Shown here: positions 48,229 through 58,828 of the stretch, piece after piece
Layout of the letters: the number at the start of each line of letters is the position of its first letter
How positions within the stretch are numbered: the first letter of the stretch is position 1
Source: Vibrio crassostreae 9ZC13
Lineage (GTDB): Bacteria > Pseudomonadota > Gammaproteobacteria > Enterobacterales > Vibrionaceae
Assembly: GCF_000272045.2 (NCBI RefSeq)
Contig: NZ_AJYZ02000041.1
Location: forward strand, 265,038-329,037
Direction of reading: 5' to 3'
DNA: 64,000 nucleotides
The notes under the pieces: generated by a model
Told to the model about the DNA's origin: nothing
Database searches by the model: none
The model's input: the letters and a program-made list of their open reading frames with translations, nothing else
Translations under genes and position numbers: made by a program

Positions 48229-49137
48229 ATGTCTCGTCGATTACCCCCATTAAACTCGCTAAGAGTGTTTGAAGCTGCAGCTCGACACTTGAGTTTTACG
48301 CGTGCTGCAGAAGAGTTGTTTGTTACTCAAGCGGCAGTCAGTCATCAGATCAAAGCGCTTGAAGAATTCTTATCTTTGAAGCTGTTTCGCCGAAGAAACC
48401 GCTCTTTGCTGCTAACTGAAGAAGGTCAAAGCTACTTCTTAGATATCAAAGATATTTTCACATCACTAGCAGAAGCGACAGACAAAGTGCTGGAGCGAAG
48501 TGAGAAGGGCGCATTGACCATCAGTTTACCGCCGAGTTTTGCTATTCAATGGTTGGTACCAAGGCTCGCTGACTTTAATCAGCAAGAGCCTGATATTGAT
48601 GTAAGAATCAAAGCCGTTGATATGGATGAAGGCTCGCTAACCGATGATGTAGACGTCGCTATCTATTATGGCCGAGGGAATTGGTCGGGGCTCAGAGCCG
48701 ATAAACTTTACCAAGAATACTTAATTCCTCTTTGCTCACCTTCCGTGCTGCTAGGAGCTAAACCTTTAGAATCTCTCAGTGATTTGGCATGTCATACGCT
48801 ACTGCATGATACATCTCGAAAGGATTGGAAACAGTTTGCTAAGCAAAATGGTATTGATGGGGTAAACGTTAATCATGGCCCTATCTTCAGTCACTCAACC
48901 ATGGTATTGCAGGCGGCCGCTCACGGGCAAGGTATTGCTTTGGGTAATAATGTGTTGGCGCAACCTGAAATCGAAGCAGGTCGTTTGATTGCACCTTTTG
49001 ATGAAGTGTTGGTAAGTAAGAACGCCTTCTATGTAGTGTGTCATGAGAAACAAGCTGACATGGGGCGTATTGCGACTTTCCGTGATTGGATGTTGGCGAA
49101 AGCGCAAAGTGAACAAGAGGACTTACTTGATGAATAA
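48229..49137 (+). CDS. gcvA: LysR-type glycine-cleavage regulator GcvA
   Basis: 302 aa. Winged helix-turn-helix RLPPLNSLRVFEAAARHLSFTRAAEELFVTQAAVSHQI (in parts), typical GcvA start; effector domain with LTISLPPSFAIQWLVPRL and YYGRGNW. Controls the glycine cleavage genes and gcvB. Divergent from gcvB. Its stop overlaps the next gene by 8 bp; the operon gcvA-hydrolase-ygdD-rlmM follows. Confidence 0.93.
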   Translation: MSRRLPPLNSLRVFEAAARHLSFTRAAEELFVTQAAVSHQIKALEEFLSLKLFRRRNRSLLLTEEGQSYFLDIKDIFTSLAEATDKVLERSEKGALTISLPPSFAIQWLVPRLADFNQQEPDIDVRIKAVDMDEGSLTDDVDVAIYYGRGNWSGLRADKLYQEYLIPLCSPSVLLGAKPLESLSDLACHTLLHDTSRKDWKQFAKQNGIDGVNVNHGPIFSHSTMVLQAAAHGQGIALGNNVLAQPEIEAGRLIAPFDEVLVSKNAFYVVCHEKQADMGRIATFRDWMLAKAQSEQEDLLDE

Positions 49138-49753
49138 CCTCATCATTGATGGTGAAGACAACCCAATAACCTTTATCTTTGCACATGGTGCTGGCGCAGG
49201 TATGGATCATGAGTTCATGCAGTCGGTAGCAAAAGGGTTGGCGTTTAAAGGGATACGAGTGATTCGTTTTAATTTCCCTTACATGATCAAACGTGCTGAA
49301 GATGGTAAGCGTCGTCCACCTGATCGAGCCCCTAAACTGCTCGAAGCTTACCAAGATATTATCGGACAGGTAGATGCCGATAAGCTTGTGATTGGCGGTA
49401 AGTCGATGGGAGGACGTATGGCGAGCCATTTGTCTGAAGTTGATAAGGTGGCAGCAATGGCCTGTTTAGGCTTTCCTTTCCACCCTCCAGGTAAGCCAGA
49501 GAAGTACAAAGGTGAGCACTTAGCTGAGTTACAAAAGCCATGTCTTATTTTGCAGGGTGAGCGCGATACCTTTGGTAAGCGTGAAGAGTTTACCGATTTC
49601 GACCTGTCGGATTCTATTCGTGTTGAATTTATCCCAGACGGTGATCACAGCTTTAAGCCTCGTAAGAGCTCTGGTTACACAGAGCAGCAGAATATTGCCT
49701 TAACCGTTGAGAAGCTGTCAGCGTTTATCAAAGAGGTACTTAATGAGAAGTAA
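49130..49753 (+). CDS. Alpha/beta hydrolase of the KANL3/Tex30 type
   Basis: 207 aa from the ATG at 49130, which overlaps the gcvA stop; the frame is open further upstream inside gcvA. Motifs are FIFAHGAGAGMDHEFM (oxyanion strand), VIGGKSMGGRMASHL (nucleophile Ser in GKSMGG), LQGERDTFG (acid region) and PDGDHSF (catalytic His). Substrate unknown. E. coli has no gene here between gcvA and ygdD. Overlaps ygdD by 11 bp. Confidence 0.82.
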   Translation: MNNLIIDGEDNPITFIFAHGAGAGMDHEFMQSVAKGLAFKGIRVIRFNFPYMIKRAEDGKRRPPDRAPKLLEAYQDIIGQVDADKLVIGGKSMGGRMASHLSEVDKVAAMACLGFPFHPPGKPEKYKGEHLAELQKPCLILQGERDTFGKREEFTDFDLSDSIRVEFIPDGDHSFKPRKSSGYTEQQNIALTVEKLSAFIKEVLNEK

Positions 49754-50141
49754 GTATTTACTCACGTTTGCAGGTATCTCTGGTGCGATTGCTGTCATGC
49801 TTGGTGCCTTCGCGGCTCACGGGTTGAAAGCTATCTTGCCAGAATATCTGCTAGGCGTGTTTGAGACGGGTGTTCAGTATCAGTTTATCCATACTTTGGC
49901 GATATTGGCGTGTGGCGCTCTGTTGCAGATGAAACTTGGCGCTAAATCACAAAAATATTTTTTCATTGCGGCAATTTGCTTTATCATCGGCATCCTTTGT
50001 TTTAGTGGCAGCCTTTATGGCTTGGCACTGACAGGAATAAAATGGTTTGGCCCTATCACTCCGTTTGGTGGTCTACTATTTATCATTGGTTGGGGAGTCT
50101 TCTCCTTCGCTGCTTTGAATATAAAAGAGGTAACTCAGTGA
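49743..50141 (+). CDS. ygdD: DUF423 membrane protein YgdD
   Basis: 132 aa (E. coli 131). Four membrane segments; [33 protein letters not shown] and [10 protein letters not shown] are the DUF423 marks. Function unknown. The ATG at 49743 overlaps the previous stop; its own stop overlaps the rlmM start (GTGA). Confidence 0.92.
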   Translation: MRSKYLLTFAGISGAIAVMLGAFAAHGLKAILPEYLLGVFETGVQYQFIHTLAILACGALLQMKLGAKSQKYFFIAAICFIIGILCFSGSLYGLALTGIKWFGPITPFGGLLFIIGWGVFSFAALNIKEVTQ

Positions 50142-51229
50142 AACACGTACTACTTTATTGTCGCTCTGGTTTTGAAAAAGAATGTGCTGGCGAAATTCAA
50201 GACAAGGCAACACAACTGGAAGTGTTTGGTTTTCCTCGCTTAAAGAACAATACAGGCTTTGTATTGTTTGAATGTTATCAAGCAGGCGAAGCCGATAAAT
50301 TGGTTAAAGAGATCGACTTCCAATCACTGATCTTTGCTCGTCAAATGTTGGCAGTGGCTGTTGAAATTAAAGACCTGCCAACCGATGACCGTATTTCTCC
50401 AATTCTTGAGGCGCTTTCTGAGAAAGAAGGTTTCCCTCGTTGTGGTGATATCCGTATTGAAACGCCAGATACTAACGAAGCAAAAGAGCTTTTGAAGTTC
50501 TGCCGTAAATTTACCGTGCCGATGCGTCAAGCGATGCGTGGTAAAGGCCTGATGACAGCGAAAGATAACGCTAAGAAGCCTGTGCTTCATTTATGCTTTA
50601 TCGCTCCGGGTCACTGTTTTGTCGGTTACTCCTACCCAACGAACAACTCACAGTTCTTTATGGGTATCCCTCGTCTGAAATTCCCATCAGATGCGCCAAG
50701 CCGTTCTACATTGAAGCTAGAAGAAGCATTCCACGTATTCATCCCTCGTGATGAGTGGGACGAGCGTCTGGCTCCAGGCATGTGGGGTGTTGATTTAGGA
50801 GCGTGCCCAGGTGGTTGGACTTACCAATTGGTTAAGCGCTCGATGTTCGTTCACTGTGTTGATAACGGCATGATGGCAGATAGCCTAATGGAAACGGGTC
50901 AAATTAAGCACCACATGGTGGATGGCTTTAAGTTTGAACCAGACCGTAAGAACGTCACTTGGATTATCTGTGACATGGTTGAGAAGCCAGCTCGTGTTGC
51001 ACACCTTATGGGTGAGTGGATCATTAAAGGCTGGGCGAAAGAAGCACTGTTCAACCTTAAGCTGCCTATGAAAGGCCGTTACGATGAAGTACTGCAAGAT
51101 ATCGAGAACCTAAAAGTGTTCCTTATTGAGAACAAAGTGAAGTTCAAGATGCAGGCTAAGCACCTTTACCACGATCGCGAAGAGATCACGGTTCATATTC
51201 AGGCGCTTTCAAACATCTCACCGCACTAA
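50138..51229 (+). CDS. rlmM: 23S rRNA 2'-O-ribose methyltransferase RlmM
   Basis: 363 aa from a GTG at 50138, with AGAGG seven bases upstream and 4-bp overlap with ygdD; the frame opens upstream inside ygdD. N-terminal THUMP-like part ([16 protein letters not shown]), Rossmann methyltransferase with SAM motif [16 protein letters not shown], and the catalytic Lys-Asp-Lys-Glu set (including [10 protein letters not shown]). Methylates C2498 of 23S rRNA. Confidence 0.95.
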   Translation: MKHVLLYCRSGFEKECAGEIQDKATQLEVFGFPRLKNNTGFVLFECYQAGEADKLVKEIDFQSLIFARQMLAVAVEIKDLPTDDRISPILEALSEKEGFPRCGDIRIETPDTNEAKELLKFCRKFTVPMRQAMRGKGLMTAKDNAKKPVLHLCFIAPGHCFVGYSYPTNNSQFFMGIPRLKFPSDAPSRSTLKLEEAFHVFIPRDEWDERLAPGMWGVDLGACPGGWTYQLVKRSMFVHCVDNGMMADSLMETGQIKHHMVDGFKFEPDRKNVTWIICDMVEKPARVAHLMGEWIIKGWAKEALFNLKLPMKGRYDEVLQDIENLKVFLIENKVKFKMQAKHLYHDREEITVHIQALSNISPH

Positions 51230-51247
51230 TACGCGGTTAATGAACAT

Positions 51248-51280
51248 AAAAAAACGCTCCTTGTTAGGAGCGTTTTTTTG
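51248..51280. terminator. Bidirectional terminator between rlmM and xni
   Basis: AAAACGCTCC/GGAGCGTTTT around TTGTTA flanked by A and T runs. Confidence 0.9.
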
Positions 51281-51306
51281 TATCAATATTATCGAGTCAC
51301 AGCGAC

Positions 51307-52080
51307 TTAAGAGCTTGCTTCGTAACGAATATCTTGCAGGTTGAACCCTAAATCAATATCGGTTTTGAGTGCCGATACTTGCTTACATACACGAGCGGAT
51401 TCGATGTGTTCGTCGAACTTCTTACGATATTTTTTCGGCAGATCTTCTGCTTGATAGGCCGCTTCGATATCTGGGTAAGTGGTCAATATCTCTTTGGCTG
51501 CTTTTGGCCCGATACCTGGGATGCCCGGTACTTGGCTTGAGCTTACGCCCGTTAATCCCCAGTAATCCGCCAGTTGTTCAGGTTTAACGCCAAACTCAGC
51601 TTCGATAAAGGGTTTATCTAACCAGCGGTGCTGGAAGTAATCTCGGATCTGAAGCGTTGGTGACAACAGTTGGCAGTAGCCCTTATCCGTCGAGACGATG
51701 GTGACGGTTTCTCCGTGGTCAGCCACTTTCTTTGCCAGTGTTGCGACGAGATCATCCGCTTCATCGCCATCAGACAGCAGTGAATCAATGCCTAACTCCC
51801 ACCAAGCTTGTTGAATAGCATCAAGGCCTTTCATCAATGGTTCTGGCATCGGTTTACGATTCTGCTTATAAGCAGGAAGCACATCTGCGCGCCAGCCACG
51901 GTCTTGTAAATGGTGATCAAATACCGCGATGATGTGGGTGGGCTTTGATTCATTCAGAATCTTATTGAGAGTGCGAATTGTGGTGGTAATGGTTCTTGCT
52001 ATATCGGTTGGATCCGGCTGAACAGAGTGCACGCGTCGGATGAGGTTTAAGGCATCGATAATAACAAGATGGATAGACAT
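51307..52080 (-). CDS. xni: Flap endonuclease Xni (ExoIX)
   Basis: 257 aa 5'-3' exonuclease fold without polymerase. HLVIIDALNLIRRV begins the metal site, DGDEADDLVATLA and STDKGYCQLL carry Asp ligands, and GVSSSQVPGIPGIGPKAAKEIL is the helix-hairpin-helix. Xni lacks some metal ligands of the PolI domain, as usual. Minus strand, convergent with rlmM. Confidence 0.93.
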   Translation of the reverse strand: MSIHLVIIDALNLIRRVHSVQPDPTDIARTITTTIRTLNKILNESKPTHIIAVFDHHLQDRGWRADVLPAYKQNRKPMPEPLMKGLDAIQQAWWELGIDSLLSDGDEADDLVATLAKKVADHGETVTIVSTDKGYCQLLSPTLQIRDYFQHRWLDKPFIEAEFGVKPEQLADYWGLTGVSSSQVPGIPGIGPKAAKEILTTYPDIEAAYQAEDLPKKYRKKFDEHIESARVCKQVSALKTDIDLGFNLQDIRYEASS

Positions 52081-52102
52081 AAGTTTCCACTAAATAGGCA
52101 AT

Positions 52103-52125
52103 AAAAAAGGGGCTGCTAGCCCCTT
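52103..52125 (-). terminator. Terminator after ppnN
   Basis: On the minus strand AAGGGGCT-AGC-AGCCCCTT followed by TTTT. Confidence 0.85.
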
Positions 52126-52173
52126 ATAGTAACGTATCACTTGGTGAGTTGAAACGTTGGTAACGTAAACGCC

Positions 52174-53538
52174 TTAATCACGTGAGGCGATTTTATAGCA
52201 AGGCACGTAGTCGGTCCCTCCCGGTAACTTCATTCGATGTTGCTCAACAAAGTCATTCAGCAGTTGGTCCATCTTGGTCATTAGCTCTTTGTCGCCATCA
52301 ATGAGGAATGGCCCATGCTTCTCAATCTCCAGAATACCTTCGGCTTTGACGTTACCTGCCACAATACCTGAGAACGCTTTACGTAAATTCGCAGCAAGGC
52401 TCTCTGTTTTCTGATCCATGTGCAGATCGAGTGCCGCCATAGATTCGTGAGTAGGGTCGAAGGGGAGTTGGAACTCAGGCTCAATATGCAGTGACCAGTT
52501 GTAGCTGTAAGCATCGCCTGTTTCTTTACGGTGAGAGCGTACATCTGGCATTGCTTGCTTCATAATTTTCGCAGCACGTGCTGGATCATCAATGACAATT
52601 TCATAGTGCTTTTGCGCTTCTTCACCCAATGTTTCACCAATGAACTTATCAATTGAACGGAAGTAAGCCTCGCTCTCTTTAGAGCCAGTTAGAACGATAG
52701 GCATTGGTTGGTCTGCGTTGTTTGGGTGCATCATGATACCTAGGATGTACAGCAGTTCTTCGGCGGTTCCTGGGCCTCCAGGGAAGATTATGATGCCATG
52801 TGCCATACGAACAAACGCTTCAAGACGTTTCTCGATATCGGGCATGATCACCAGTTCGTTCACTATCGGGTTTGGCGGCTCAGCCGCAATGATTGATGGT
52901 TCAGTTAACCCTAAATAACGATGTTCAGTATAGCGCTGCTTAGCGTGACCAATAGCCGCACCTTTCATTGGCCCCTCCATCGCACCTGGTCCACAACCCG
53001 TACAGATGTTGAGTTCACGTAGGCCAAGTTCATTACCGACTTCGCGAGTATATTGGTATTCAGTGGCATTAATTGAGTGACCACCCCAGCACACGATCAG
53101 GTTCGGCTCAATGCCGGGTGTGAGTGCTCCTGCGTTTCTCAAAATACCAAACACAAGATTGGTGATGTGAGTTGCGTTGGTGAGGTTAAGCCTTTGGTTA
53201 TCGGCCAAGTGCATGTTGACGTAGACAATGTCACGCAGCACTGAGAATAGATGTTCTTGAATACCCTTGATGATTTCACCGTCGACAAAGGCATGCTCTG
53301 GTGGGTTGCTTAGTTCGAGCTTGATACCACGCTCACGACGCACCACTTCAACATCAAATGACTGATACTTGTCGAGCAATTCTTTGGAGTTGTCGGTATG
53401 GCTACCCGAGTTCAGTACCGCTAACGTACAGTTACGATACAGTTGGTACAGATCACTAGATGCGGTTTTTTTAAGACGCTCAACTTCAAGTTGAGAGAGT
53501 AAATCCATGCTACCGGCAGGGCTGATATGAGTGATCAT
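52174..53538 (-). CDS. ppnN: Nucleotide 5'-monophosphate nucleosidase PpnN
   Basis: 454 aa, start ATG at 53538 four bases after AGGAGG; the frame opens 23 codons earlier. E. coli PpnN (YgdH) is also 454 aa and begins MITHISPLGSMDMLSQLEV. The LOG-like core has [16 protein letters not shown] and [13 protein letters not shown] (catalytic Glu). It cleaves purine and pyrimidine monophosphates to base and ribose-5-phosphate and is a known (p)ppGpp target in E. coli. Followed by xni after a terminator. Confidence 0.95.
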   Translation of the reverse strand: MITHISPAGSMDLLSQLEVERLKKTASSDLYQLYRNCTLAVLNSGSHTDNSKELLDKYQSFDVEVVRRERGIKLELSNPPEHAFVDGEIIKGIQEHLFSVLRDIVYVNMHLADNQRLNLTNATHITNLVFGILRNAGALTPGIEPNLIVCWGGHSINATEYQYTREVGNELGLRELNICTGCGPGAMEGPMKGAAIGHAKQRYTEHRYLGLTEPSIIAAEPPNPIVNELVIMPDIEKRLEAFVRMAHGIIIFPGGPGTAEELLYILGIMMHPNNADQPMPIVLTGSKESEAYFRSIDKFIGETLGEEAQKHYEIVIDDPARAAKIMKQAMPDVRSHRKETGDAYSYNWSLHIEPEFQLPFDPTHESMAALDLHMDQKTESLAANLRKAFSGIVAGNVKAEGILEIEKHGPFLIDGDKELMTKMDQLLNDFVEQHRMKLPGGTDYVPCYKIASRD

Positions 53539-53850
53539 AGTGCCTCCTTGTTGAGAAGAGCAGAGGCGACTTTTGAAGTGACCCTCTGGCTCGAGAGTGA
53601 GAAGCAAACGTTGAAAGTGTTTGGTTAAAGGTGAGAAGAGTTAACCAGACGAAACGGTTACGACAGCGTTGCTTTATGGATTGTATGGAATTGCTTAAGG
53701 GCTAATATCGAGTTGCTTAAGATCTTATAAACAGCATGACTTGTCAAGAATGCTTGTTAAGCGAATGTTAATCATAAGCTTAGCAAACATTGAGGGAATT
53801 GGTATGTGATAAGTATTTGAAAAAAAGAAATAAATTAAATCAGGCCTAGT
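53539..53850. other. Gap between ppnN and the GGDEF gene
   Basis: 312 bp, no gene or clear hairpin seen; presumably the ppnN promoter and the 3' end of the diguanylate cyclase transcript. Confidence 0.4.
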
Positions 53851-55416
53851 TTAATTCCAAACCAATTGGTTAGTACCACGTTGTTTGGCTTTGTTTAGCG
53901 TTTTATTGAGTCGCTCTAGTACTTCTTCAGGTGTATCTGACTCTTTGAATTGAGTACTTGCTGCACACAAAGTAATCGTGATTTGTTGATCACGGAACTT
54001 AAAGGGTAAACGGCTGACTTGAGTCTGGATGTTTTGAATTACCTGGTGGCAATATTCATCCGTTTGCTCTGGTAATAACAAGATAAATTCCTCACCAGAA
54101 AAACGAGCCACACTATCGGTAGCGCCGGTCTCTTTGGTGATGGTTCTTGCGATAATTTTGAGTGCTTTGTCACCCGCTGTATAACCAAAACTATCATTGA
54201 TGGCTTTGAAATTGTCGATGTCCAGAAGTACTACGCGCAGTGAGTGTTGTGCGCGGATCCAGCGGCGATACTCAAGCTCTAAGCGATCAGTAAAGGCAGT
54301 GCGATTGTAAACCTTGGTTAGAGGATCAAGCAGCATACGCTGAGCCTGATCTTCCAAGCGCTTACGGTAATCTTGCGTCACTTCATAGAGTGAATCTAAC
54401 TGAGTCTTTCCGTAATTCATTCTCTCTATCAGAGCTTGTTCTTTTTGCTCTGCATGATTCAATCTTTCAGAAAGAGAGGCGATTTCACTAAGCAGAGGAT
54501 TAATCGTCTGCTTTAAGTTATCAATGTCCGTTGCTTTATCTACAGAACTCTGGCTCTTGATGACAAGCTCATTTAGCTCAGAGTTCAGGCCTTGGCGATG
54601 CTTAAAGTAGCTTTGGCTTTGGTCTGCATTTTGATCTGCGGTTTTGATGCTAGACGCGAGTGAAGAATTAAGCTGGTCAATAAACTGTTCAGACTTTTTA
54701 CGCTCTAGATTGGTGCCCTCTATGACTAGTTTGAGAATTTGAAGCGTCAGCTCAAGGAGGTTTTGTGTAGAAACACCAAGCAGCAGTTTGGCTCGAATAT
54801 CGGTAAGTAGCTCACCCGATTCACCCTCAAAATCGAGTTCGGTGATCAGATGTTGTAATTCGTTTGATAAGTCGGCAAGGAGTTCTTGTTCAGGCGATTG
54901 CGCAGCGTCGGCAAAATGAGTACGAGAGTTGTTCGCCATGATCTTTATGGCACGCTCGTAAATACCGAGGAGTTTCATGGCGTGGTCGACTTTCTGACTG
55001 CCATTGCATTCGGAGAAGCTAAGTAAGTTTCGTAGGTCGCGTTTGAGCTGTGCTGGAAGGCCAGTTATGCGCTGCAGCGTTTCCCCACTGTGCTTAATGC
55101 TATCGTCCAGATACCCGTTCTGTTTATCCATAGCCAACGTTTTCTGCTTAAGCATCCTTTCTAATACTGCCAGTTTTGGGATCATTGAGCTAATGTCTTT
55201 TTGCTTTTCTAGCTCTTCCCTAAGGGCAATGAGGTTTTCATCTAAATGGCTGTTACTACCAACACATGCATCACTTAAAGACGTGACGATACGCTTTAGA
55301 ACTTTCTGTTCTCTAATAAACTTGAACGAGGTGTCTCTTTGCGTCAAACGGACCTGCTCCAACTGAGATTTCAGCTGGTGGAGTTGCGCCTGAATGTCTT
55401 TTTCAAGAATGCCCAT
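53851..55416 (-). CDS. Diguanylate cyclase with N-terminal coiled coil
   Basis: 521 aa. Residues 1-350 are helical and coiled-coil-rich with no membrane segment or signal peptide; I believe this is the DGC coiled-coil type. Residues about 355-521 are a GGDEF domain: DPLTKVYNRTAF, metal Asp in LLDIDNFKAIND, GYTAGDKALK, and active loop SGEEF (440-444), a variant found in active enzymes. The I-site position (RxxD) reads GATD, so product inhibition is likely absent. It makes c-di-GMP. It sits beside a TPR/degenerate GGDEF gene. No good ribosome site was seen. Confidence 0.9.
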   Translation of the reverse strand: MGILEKDIQAQLHQLKSQLEQVRLTQRDTSFKFIREQKVLKRIVTSLSDACVGSNSHLDENLIALREELEKQKDISSMIPKLAVLERMLKQKTLAMDKQNGYLDDSIKHSGETLQRITGLPAQLKRDLRNLLSFSECNGSQKVDHAMKLLGIYERAIKIMANNSRTHFADAAQSPEQELLADLSNELQHLITELDFEGESGELLTDIRAKLLLGVSTQNLLELTLQILKLVIEGTNLERKKSEQFIDQLNSSLASSIKTADQNADQSQSYFKHRQGLNSELNELVIKSQSSVDKATDIDNLKQTINPLLSEIASLSERLNHAEQKEQALIERMNYGKTQLDSLYEVTQDYRKRLEDQAQRMLLDPLTKVYNRTAFTDRLELEYRRWIRAQHSLRVVLLDIDNFKAINDSFGYTAGDKALKIIARTITKETGATDSVARFSGEEFILLLPEQTDEYCHQVIQNIQTQVSRLPFKFRDQQITITLCAASTQFKESDTPEEVLERLNKTLNKAKQRGTNQLVWN

Positions 55417-55534
55417 AGATGTATTTATTAGCGCCGCGTAGACCGATCTCGATCATTTTGATGAAATTCCGTTGCATCGATAATAACAAAACTAAAAATA
55501 AGGTCACGGCTTGCCGCTCTTAACCGCTCGCAAA

Positions 55535-57793
55535 TCAGTCATCTTTTAGCATTTTTTTGATGTTGTCCTCATTCTGGTATGACGATTGTATCTTTATTAA
55601 CCCTTGATTAATCGCATGTTTACACGCTTCTCGTATGTTACCAGTTGCAAGGCTTGCCGCTGGTGCGTTATCGATAGCTTTGAGGTATACCCATTGGCTA
55701 GTGCGTTCTTTCAAGCTGATTTCACGCGCTAGGTTGGTCGACATCAACAATACATCTAATAGCTCTTGGTCATTAATAGCGGTGTAAGCTCGTGGTAAAA
55801 ACGGGTAGTCAGCGATGCCCATTCGAATCGTTCGGTTGATATTACGTTCTGGCTCGAAGTCATTTACCCACGATTGAATCTTTAGGAACATCGCTTCTGG
55901 TGATGAATCACGATCTGAATTTGGCTCTATATAAAGCAAGTTCGCATCTGAGAAATGATAGACGCGAGCTGGGCCTTCCAGTTTTGATTTTAAGAAATCA
56001 CCGAAAGCATCTTCGAGCTCTAAGCCCGCTTTATAACCATTTTGCGTATACATGTTGCGCAGGAAAGGTAAGTCAATCATAACGAAGCGTAAGCGGTCGT
56101 TTAATGGTTCATAAATCAACTCCCCAAGCTGCCATTGCTCGAAGGTTTGGCTGGTTTGCTCTAACGAATTTGAGAGCTTAGCATTGAGCATTCTTAGGTT
56201 CGGAAGCTTTGAACGTGAGTGCGTAAAAAGATCAGTACGCAGCGAATCCACTTCTTTAGCTAAGGTTTGGATGAGGTAGCCTCTGCGTAGTACAAAGAAG
56301 AATAGGACGATGCTGAACAGAAATAGGGCGAAGGATATCTTTTGGAATTTACGATGCTCTAACTTATACCTTTCTAATTCTTGCGCTTGACCAGCGTAGT
56401 GCAAAGTTTGTTCAGCAAACTCTTTCTGCTGACGGAATGCATCCTCACCTACACGATTTAGTTTTTGCTGCTCTAAAGAAACTAAACTATTGTACTGCTT
56501 GAGATTCGCTAATGCTTGTTGAGGACGACCTGCTTGTTCATAGCCTAAGGACAGTAAGTAATACGAACGCTGTGACAGGTGCATATTTTCTATCTGACGT
56601 GAAATTTCAAGTGCACGTGTCGCATGCTTGATTACGTCATCGCTCTCTTGTAGATGATAAGCTAACCCTGCCGACAGCAGCGCAGCGCGGCCTTCCAGTT
56701 TTGGAATATCTGTGTACTCCAACAGCTCAAGAGCGCGTGTTAGGTATTGTTCTGCAAGAGGGTAGTTATAAAGGCGTAAGTAGGTAGCTGATAAACTCAG
56801 ACGAATATCAATGACTTGTTGGATATCTCGGTCGGTGCTTTCATGGTCCAAAACGTTGAAGAAATGCACTAACGCAAGGTTATATTTTCCTTGAAAGAAG
56901 TATACATCACCCATTTTTTTAAGCACTTGTGCCAAAACAGGTGAGTTTTCAAAGCTATCATAGAAATCAGCAGCTTGAGATAAGTGCTCGAGAGCTTTAT
57001 CTAACACTTGGCGTTCAAAGAAAAGCTGAGCAAGCAGGCGGTTTACTTTTGCTAAGCGTGAGCTCAGATTACCTTCTACGGATTTCCAGTAGCCATACAA
57101 CAACTCAGATAGTGCGTGGTTGTACTCTTTATGGGTTAGATAAAATTCACCGACCGCGATGTGGTAGTCGATAGTCACTTTTTCTGAGTAACGCTGATCG
57201 AGGTAGGTTTTCGCTTCTTGGTAGAACTTCTCGGCTTCATCGACCTTATTGTCATAAGAGGCAATATCAGCTTTCAGCATGATCAAACGATAGGTAATAC
57301 CTTCTGTTAAACGCAAGGTTTTATTCACCGATTCTAGGTTTGCTTCGATACTCGCCAGCTCTGTTTTTGCTTTGGCTGATTTCCTGTCACTCAGCCAAAG
57401 TAAGCGTACTTTTAGGATCTCAAGATCCAGTTTTAGGTACTCAAGCTTATAGGTTTTCGCAAGCTCAAATGCTTTGTCGATATGTTGAATCGCAATATGA
57501 ATATTACCAAGGTTGTATTCTGCTTTCGCTAATATCTTGTAGGCATCAATACTGCTGTTTGGGGTTCTGATCGAAGAGTCTGTCTCTTCGCGAGAAATAG
57601 CCGATGGGCTTTTCTCGCTTTGGTCTGAAAGGATACGTAGCGTTAGGTAGCTGTTGGCCATTTGTTTTGCTTGGCTCGGCTCGATCTCAACCAAATTATT
57701 GGCTTCATTGAGTAGCGCCGACGAATAAACCGACGCATTGACCGATGTGCTTAAGCTTAAAATAAATAGACTAACAACGTATAACCAACGCAT
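55535..57793 (-). CDS. TPR sensor-like membrane protein with degenerate GGDEF-like domain
   Basis: 752 aa. Signal peptide (MRWLYVVSLFILSLSTSVNAS), periplasmic TPR-like helices from about 60 to 450 (MGDVYFFQGKYNLALVHFFN, YNYPLAEQYLTRALELL in parts), membrane segment at about 485-502 (FALFLFSIVLFFFVL), coiled coil, then a C-terminal domain with the order of a GGDEF fold. The opening DLFTHSRSKLPNLRML resembles DxLTGLPNR, and VYHFSDANLLYIEP stands where RxGGDEF should be. No active residues remain, so it probably senses or scaffolds. 118 bp upstream of the active cyclase gene, same strand. Confidence 0.75.
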   Translation of the reverse strand: MRWLYVVSLFILSLSTSVNASVYSSALLNEANNLVEIEPSQAKQMANSYLTLRILSDQSEKSPSAISREETDSSIRTPNSSIDAYKILAKAEYNLGNIHIAIQHIDKAFELAKTYKLEYLKLDLEILKVRLLWLSDRKSAKAKTELASIEANLESVNKTLRLTEGITYRLIMLKADIASYDNKVDEAEKFYQEAKTYLDQRYSEKVTIDYHIAVGEFYLTHKEYNHALSELLYGYWKSVEGNLSSRLAKVNRLLAQLFFERQVLDKALEHLSQAADFYDSFENSPVLAQVLKKMGDVYFFQGKYNLALVHFFNVLDHESTDRDIQQVIDIRLSLSATYLRLYNYPLAEQYLTRALELLEYTDIPKLEGRAALLSAGLAYHLQESDDVIKHATRALEISRQIENMHLSQRSYYLLSLGYEQAGRPQQALANLKQYNSLVSLEQQKLNRVGEDAFRQQKEFAEQTLHYAGQAQELERYKLEHRKFQKISFALFLFSIVLFFFVLRRGYLIQTLAKEVDSLRTDLFTHSRSKLPNLRMLNAKLSNSLEQTSQTFEQWQLGELIYEPLNDRLRFVMIDLPFLRNMYTQNGYKAGLELEDAFGDFLKSKLEGPARVYHFSDANLLYIEPNSDRDSSPEAMFLKIQSWVNDFEPERNINRTIRMGIADYPFLPRAYTAINDQELLDVLLMSTNLAREISLKERTSQWVYLKAIDNAPAASLATGNIREACKHAINQGLIKIQSSYQNEDNIKKMLKDD

Positions 57794-57851
57794 TTCAATG
57801 TCCCTTTAAAGATTTGGTAGGTTCAAATAAGTGTGGGTGGTTCTCGCCTGA

Positions 57852-58697
57852 TTATTGGCGAGCCATACGCTTATTGTGGCTTGGTCTATCTTGCTCTGTT
57901 GAACGGTATGGGTTGATATCCAGACCACCACGACGTGTGTAACGTGCGAACACAGTTAGCTTCGAAGGTGCACAGTATTTCATGATGTCAGTGAAGATAC
58001 GCTCAACACATTGTTCGTGGAATTCATTGTGCTCACGGAAAGAAACTAAATAGCGTAGCAGAGCTTCACGGTCAATTTGCTTACCAGAATATGCGATCTC
58101 AACGCTGCCCCAATCCGGTTGATTGGTGATCAAACAGTTCGACTTCAATAGGTGGCTGTGCAGTGTTTCTTCAACGTCTTGTTCGCCAGCAGCGCCTTCA
58201 AGCAGCGACGCTTCAAAGTCGTAGCTAGTGATTTGGATGTCTTGGTTGTCGATACAGTCACCTTCCATCGTCACGATAGGTTGGTTAGTGTAGTCGGTTA
58301 CTGAGTTTACATTCACAATCACCGTTTCGCCTGCACATGCCGACAAATCTTGGGTCAGGCGCTCGGTTACTTGATCCCAGTTTTCAAATTGAGTCTGGTT
58401 GTAGCTGTTCAGGTACAGCTTGAAAGATTTTGATTCAATTAAATTTGGGCTGGTTGCTGGGATGAAAACTTCACCGACAGCCACTTGTGGTAGACCATTG
58501 GTGTTTAGCCACGAAAGCTCGTACATCGTCCAAATATCATGACCAACAAAAGGCAGCTCGCCGTTTAGCGCAAGATCATCGCGATTAAGGCTACGAGGCA
58601 CTGGTTGCAATAAACTTGCATCGTATTGGTTAGAGTACTCAGTTTTTTGGCCAAGGGTTAAACCCGCTAGCTCTTTTGCGTCAGAATATTTGCTCAT
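57852..58697 (-). CDS. queF: 7-cyano-7-deazaguanine reductase QueF
   Basis: 281 aa (E. coli 282), long unimodular type with two T-fold halves. [17 protein letters not shown] is the QueF NADPH motif in the N-terminal half; [16 protein letters not shown] has the catalytic Cys; the tail has FHEQCVERI. Reduces preQ0 to preQ1 in queuosine synthesis. Divergent from syd, as in E. coli. Confidence 0.96.
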   Translation of the reverse strand: MSKYSDAKELAGLTLGQKTEYSNQYDASLLQPVPRSLNRDDLALNGELPFVGHDIWTMYELSWLNTNGLPQVAVGEVFIPATSPNLIESKSFKLYLNSYNQTQFENWDQVTERLTQDLSACAGETVIVNVNSVTDYTNQPIVTMEGDCIDNQDIQITSYDFEASLLEGAAGEQDVEETLHSHLLKSNCLITNQPDWGSVEIAYSGKQIDREALLRYLVSFREHNEFHEQCVERIFTDIMKYCAPSKLTVFARYTRRGGLDINPYRSTEQDRPSHNKRMARQ

Positions 58698-58828
58698 ACT
58701 TTCGTTTCAAATTCGATTAGAATGGGGTCGATTTTACTGAATCCCCCTTACCCTGTCATTAAGTCATCGCTTAATCGGCGCGGAAAGGGCTCGGATTCTA
58801 TTTATTATTTTGTGTTTAGGAGATTTTC

